Assembly (NCBI RefSeq): GCF_003050965.1
Contig: NZ_QAOU01000004.1
Location: 62,001 to 126,000, forward strand
From: Nitrosospira sp. Nsp2
Lineage (GTDB): Bacteria; Pseudomonadota; Gammaproteobacteria; Burkholderiales; Nitrosomonadaceae
Direction of reading: 5' to 3'
DNA length: 64,000 nt
Under the pieces are notes generated by a model, which was not told the origin of the DNA, made no database searches, and was given only the letters and a program-made list of their open reading frames with translations. Shown piece by piece: positions 61,363-64,000 of this stretch; position 1 is the stretch's first letter, and every line of letters begins with the position of its first letter. A program made the position numbers and the translations under genes.

Positions 61363-61439
61363 TGGTAGGCGCGATTGGACTCGAACCAACGACCCCCACC
61401 ATGTCAAGGTGGTGCTCTAACCAGCTGAGCTACGCGCCT
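61363..61439 (-). tRNA. tRNA-Val (anticodon GAC)
   Basis: Read on the minus strand: acceptor stem AGGCGCG/CGCGCCT with encoded CCA, anticodon arm ccacc-TTGACAT-ggtgg giving GAC, and T loop GGTTCGAGTCC. 77 nt. It faces the rluF-like gene. Confidence 0.96.
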
Positions 61440-61607
61440 GAAAATACCAAGTCAAATTTTATCTGAAACTGGGCAAGGGTTCAAATTATAATGCCCGTAT
61501 CCCTTAAAATCGCGGGAAGTAAGACGATTCGTATCTACTTTTCGCCATGAAAGTCGACGGGAAGAAAACGCCGGAAATACCAGGCATCCAAAAGCTTGCG
61601 GAGGTAC

Positions 61608-62339
61608 ATGGAAAAAATCCGGCTGTCGAAGCTGATGTCTCAACGAGGACTGTGTTCCCGCAGAGAAGCAGATAATTACATTCAACGGGGATGGGTGTTC
61701 GTGGACGGCGAGCGAATCACTGAGTTAGGTACAAAAATCTGCCCACTGCAGAAGATAACACTCGATAAGGCGGCGCAATCGCAACAGCTGGAACAGGTCA
61801 CAATACTGCTGAACAAGCCCGTAGGCTACGTATCGGGTCAGCCAGAACCCGGGTATCAGCCGGCAATTAGTCTGATTAGTCAGGGATCCCGCTTCCCGGG
61901 GGATCGCGCACCGCAGCGTTTCAATCCCATGCATTTAAGAGGCCTGGCGCCGGCAGGCCGCCTGGATATCGATTCCTCGGGACTGCTTGTCTTTACCCAG
62001 GACGGCCGTATAGCCAAGCAGCTGATCGGGAAAGGCTCGGAGATTGAGAAGGAATACCTGGTGCGTGTCGAGGGGAAATTAGCCGTGCAGGGGCTTACTT
62101 TATTGAATCACGGTCTGAGCCTGGACGGTGAAGTACTAAAGCAAGCGCGGGTGGTATGGCAAAATAAAGACCAACTGCGATTCATTTTGCGAGAAGGCAA
62201 GAAGAGGCAGATTCGCCGCATGTGTGAGCTGGTTGGGCTAAAGGTAACCGGTTTAAAGCGGGTGCGAATTGGAAATGTCAAATTGCGTGAACTGCCCTTA
62301 GGGAAATGGCGATTTCTGGGACGAGATGAAGCGTTCTAA
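61608..62339 (+). CDS. rluF: 23S rRNA pseudouridine synthase, RluF-like
   Basis: 243 residues from ATG 61608 (GGAGG just upstream). N-terminal S4 domain: [33 protein letters not shown]. The catalytic RsuA-type core has [21 protein letters not shown] with the active-site Asp, then [18 protein letters not shown]. The short loop and RluF-like spacing suggest pseudouridine 2604 in helix 74 of 23S rRNA; RluB/RluE-type sites cannot be excluded. Unrelated in function to its EPS neighbours. Confidence 0.85.
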   Translation: MEKIRLSKLMSQRGLCSRREADNYIQRGWVFVDGERITELGTKICPLQKITLDKAAQSQQLEQVTILLNKPVGYVSGQPEPGYQPAISLISQGSRFPGDRAPQRFNPMHLRGLAPAGRLDIDSSGLLVFTQDGRIAKQLIGKGSEIEKEYLVRVEGKLAVQGLTLLNHGLSLDGEVLKQARVVWQNKDQLRFILREGKKRQIRRMCELVGLKVTGLKRVRIGNVKLRELPLGKWRFLGRDEAF

Positions 62340-62379
62340 TCATAATGCGTCAACTGGTCTCTTCATTGAGGGGTAATAC

Positions 62380-63462
62380 ATGATTTTAGTTACGGGGGGT
62401 GCTGGGTTCATTGGCGCAAATTTTGTTTTAGACTGGTTGGCACAATGCGAGGAAGGTGTGGTCAATCTCGACGTACTCAGTTACGCCGGCAACATGGAAA
62501 ATCTGGCTACGCTTGCTGAAGATGAGCGACACATCTTCATCAGAGGAGATATCGGAAACTCTGCCTTGGTGAGTGAACTGCTTCAACGCTACCAACCGCG
62601 CGCCGTGGTGCATTTTGCGGCCGAGAGCCATGTTGATCGATCCATTCACGGTCCGGAAACCTTCATCCAAACCAACATCGTCGGAACTTTCAGACTCCTC
62701 GAAGCCATTCGATCCTACTGGTACGGATTAGACGGAAAACCCAAGCAGGATTTCCGTTTTCTCCATGTATCGACGGATGAAGTGTATGGTTCATTAGCAA
62801 AGGGTGAGGCCGCTTTTACGGAAACACATCAGTATCAGCCCAACAGCCCCTACTCGGCGAGTAAAGCCGCCAGCGACCATCTCGCGCGCGCATATCACCA
62901 TACGTATGGCTTGCCTGTACTCACTACAAATTGTTCTAACAACTACGGTCCATATCAATTCCCGGAAAAACTCATTCCACTCATGATCGTCAATGCGCTA
63001 GCCGGCAAGCCTCTGCCGGTGTACGGCGACGGACAGCAGATCCGCGACTGGTTATACGTAAAGGATCATTGCAGGGCCATAGCTCGCGTGTTAGAAGCGG
63101 GCGTGCCCGGGGAAATCTACAACATAGGAGGGTGGAACGAAAAACCCAACCTTGAAATCGTGAATAGTATCTGCGGACTTCTGGATGCTTTAAGACCTCA
63201 GATTTTCGGATCGTACCGGAGTTTGATCACCTTCGTCGCGGATCGCCCCGGACACGACCGCCGCTATGCGATTGATGCGAGCAAAATCGAGGGTGAACTG
63301 GGCTGGAAACCCGTTGAGACTTTTGAAACGGGTATCCGTAAAACTGTTCAATGGTATCTGGATAATTCTTCCTGGGTCGAAAATGTTCAGTCCGGGGCAT
63401 ACCTGGCCTGGGTTGCGACGCATTATCAAGGACGAGTGGATGAAGATTCTGTTGTTCGGTAA
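62380..63462 (+). CDS. rmlB: dTDP-glucose 4,6-dehydratase
   Basis: 360-residue [75 protein letters not shown] (YxxxK) and [20 protein letters not shown] are all present. It makes dTDP-4-keto-6-deoxyglucose, the first step to dTDP-L-rhamnose. It overlaps rmlD by 23 bp. RmlA and RmlC are presumably just beyond the window. Confidence 0.97.
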   Translation: MILVTGGAGFIGANFVLDWLAQCEEGVVNLDVLSYAGNMENLATLAEDERHIFIRGDIGNSALVSELLQRYQPRAVVHFAAESHVDRSIHGPETFIQTNIVGTFRLLEAIRSYWYGLDGKPKQDFRFLHVSTDEVYGSLAKGEAAFTETHQYQPNSPYSASKAASDHLARAYHHTYGLPVLTTNCSNNYGPYQFPEKLIPLMIVNALAGKPLPVYGDGQQIRDWLYVKDHCRAIARVLEAGVPGEIYNIGGWNEKPNLEIVNSICGLLDALRPQIFGSYRSLITFVADRPGHDRRYAIDASKIEGELGWKPVETFETGIRKTVQWYLDNSSWVENVQSGAYLAWVATHYQGRVDEDSVVR

Positions 63463-64000
63463 AAGCGGGCAAGTCGGGTGGGAACTACAGCGAAGCCTTG
63501 CCCCGCTCGGCGAATTGGTGGCCCTCCATTCCGGTAGCAGCGAACTCTGCGGCAATTTTGAGTACCCTGAGCGGATTGCTCACACGGTTAGAGCGGTGGC
63601 CCCGGACGTGATCGTGAATGCTGCCGCTCATACGGCGGTGGACAAGGCTGAAAGCGAGCGGGAGAAAGCGCGCGCCATCAACGCGCATGGGCCTGCCGTG
63701 CTGGCCCAAGAGGCGCGCAAACTCGACGCCTGGCTGGTGCACTATTCCAGCGATTACGTGTTCGACGGGAATGGAACTCATCGCTGGCGCGAGACCGATC
63801 CAACCGGGCCTTTGAACGTATATGGCTTGACCAAGCTGGAAGCAGAGAAAGCGATTGTCGATTCCGGTTGCCGCCACCTTATCTTTCGTACCAGTTGGGT
63901 TTACGCTGCGCGTGGCGGGAACTTCGCAAAAACCATGTTACGCCTGGCTCAGGAACGCGATCGCCTCACCGTTATTGAGGATCAGATCGGTGCGCCGACT
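63440..64000 (+). CDS. rmlD: dTDP-4-dehydrorhamnose reductase (partial, runs off the window)
   Basis: Starts at ATG 63440 inside the end of rmlB and stays open to the window edge (187 codons seen of about 300). The N-terminus [20 protein letters not shown] is the NADPH-binding glycine motif; [25 protein letters not shown] and [14 protein letters not shown] (YxxxK) follow, then [19 protein letters not shown] and [10 protein letters not shown]. It performs the last step to dTDP-L-rhamnose. Confidence 0.95.
   Translation, partial: MKILLFGKSGQVGWELQRSLAPLGELVALHSGSSELCGNFEYPERIAHTVRAVAPDVIVNAAAHTAVDKAESEREKARAINAHGPAVLAQEARKLDAWLVHYSSDYVFDGNGTHRWRETDPTGPLNVYGLTKLEAEKAIVDSGCRHLIFRTSWVYAARGGNFAKTMLRLAQERDRLTVIEDQIGAPT

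Overview
The window looks like a betaproteobacterial chromosome, most likely Nitrosomonadales (an ammonia oxidiser such as Nitrosospira, or a close methylotroph). This is inferred from the exosortase-B type eps gene set, the PEP-CTERM proteins and the style of the housekeeping genes; no marker gene settles the genus.

Left flank (1-6240): a SpoIIAA/STAS-like protein and a Rieske oxygenase on the minus strand, then xseB-ispA-dxs-folE2 (exonuclease VII small subunit, two isoprenoid genes, Zn-independent GTP cyclohydrolase) and a tRNA cluster, Pro(TGG)-Arg(TCT)-His(GTG).

Tandem integrated elements (6191-about 28780): the tRNA-His 3' end was used repeatedly as an attachment site. Element A (6191-15949) is bounded by perfect 49-bp direct repeats. 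It carries a P4-type integrase, an AlpA-like regulator, a replication operon (primase zinc finger plus DUF3987 P-loop protein) behind a P4-like antisense immunity leader, an S49 phage-head protease, a possible HEPN protein and unknown genes. Element B (15950-28222) begins with a second tyrosine integrase. It carries an HTH regulator, a serine recombinase, a MarR-integrase pair, a protein resembling T7-like internal virion proteins, two related secreted proteins of an unrecognised family, and a 1.37-kb gene-free stretch full of hairpins and repeats. A third tRNA 3' fragment (28206-28222) is followed by a decayed copy of element B's integrase.

Exopolysaccharide and sorting locus (29500-64000): epsA (LuxR regulator), epsB (initiating phosphotransferase), epsL, epsD, epsE, epsF, epsG, xrtB (exosortase B) and epsI. 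These are followed by nucleotide-sugar genes (gmd, fcl, wecB, galE, manC, rmlB, partial rmlD), a Wzy-like polymerase, a Wzx-like flippase, four glycosyltransferases, a secreted glycosidase and a large secreted parallel beta-helix protein. The beta-helix gene lies downstream of a c-di-GMP-I (GEMM) riboswitch. Two PEP-CTERM substrates of the exosortase lie downstream. Together this is a Wzx/Wzy-type EPS pathway with GDP-fucose, UDP-galactose, UDP-ManNAc and dTDP-rhamnose supply, plus anchoring or sorting of surface proteins. A tRNA-Val and an rluF-like pseudouridine synthase interrupt the locus near the right end.
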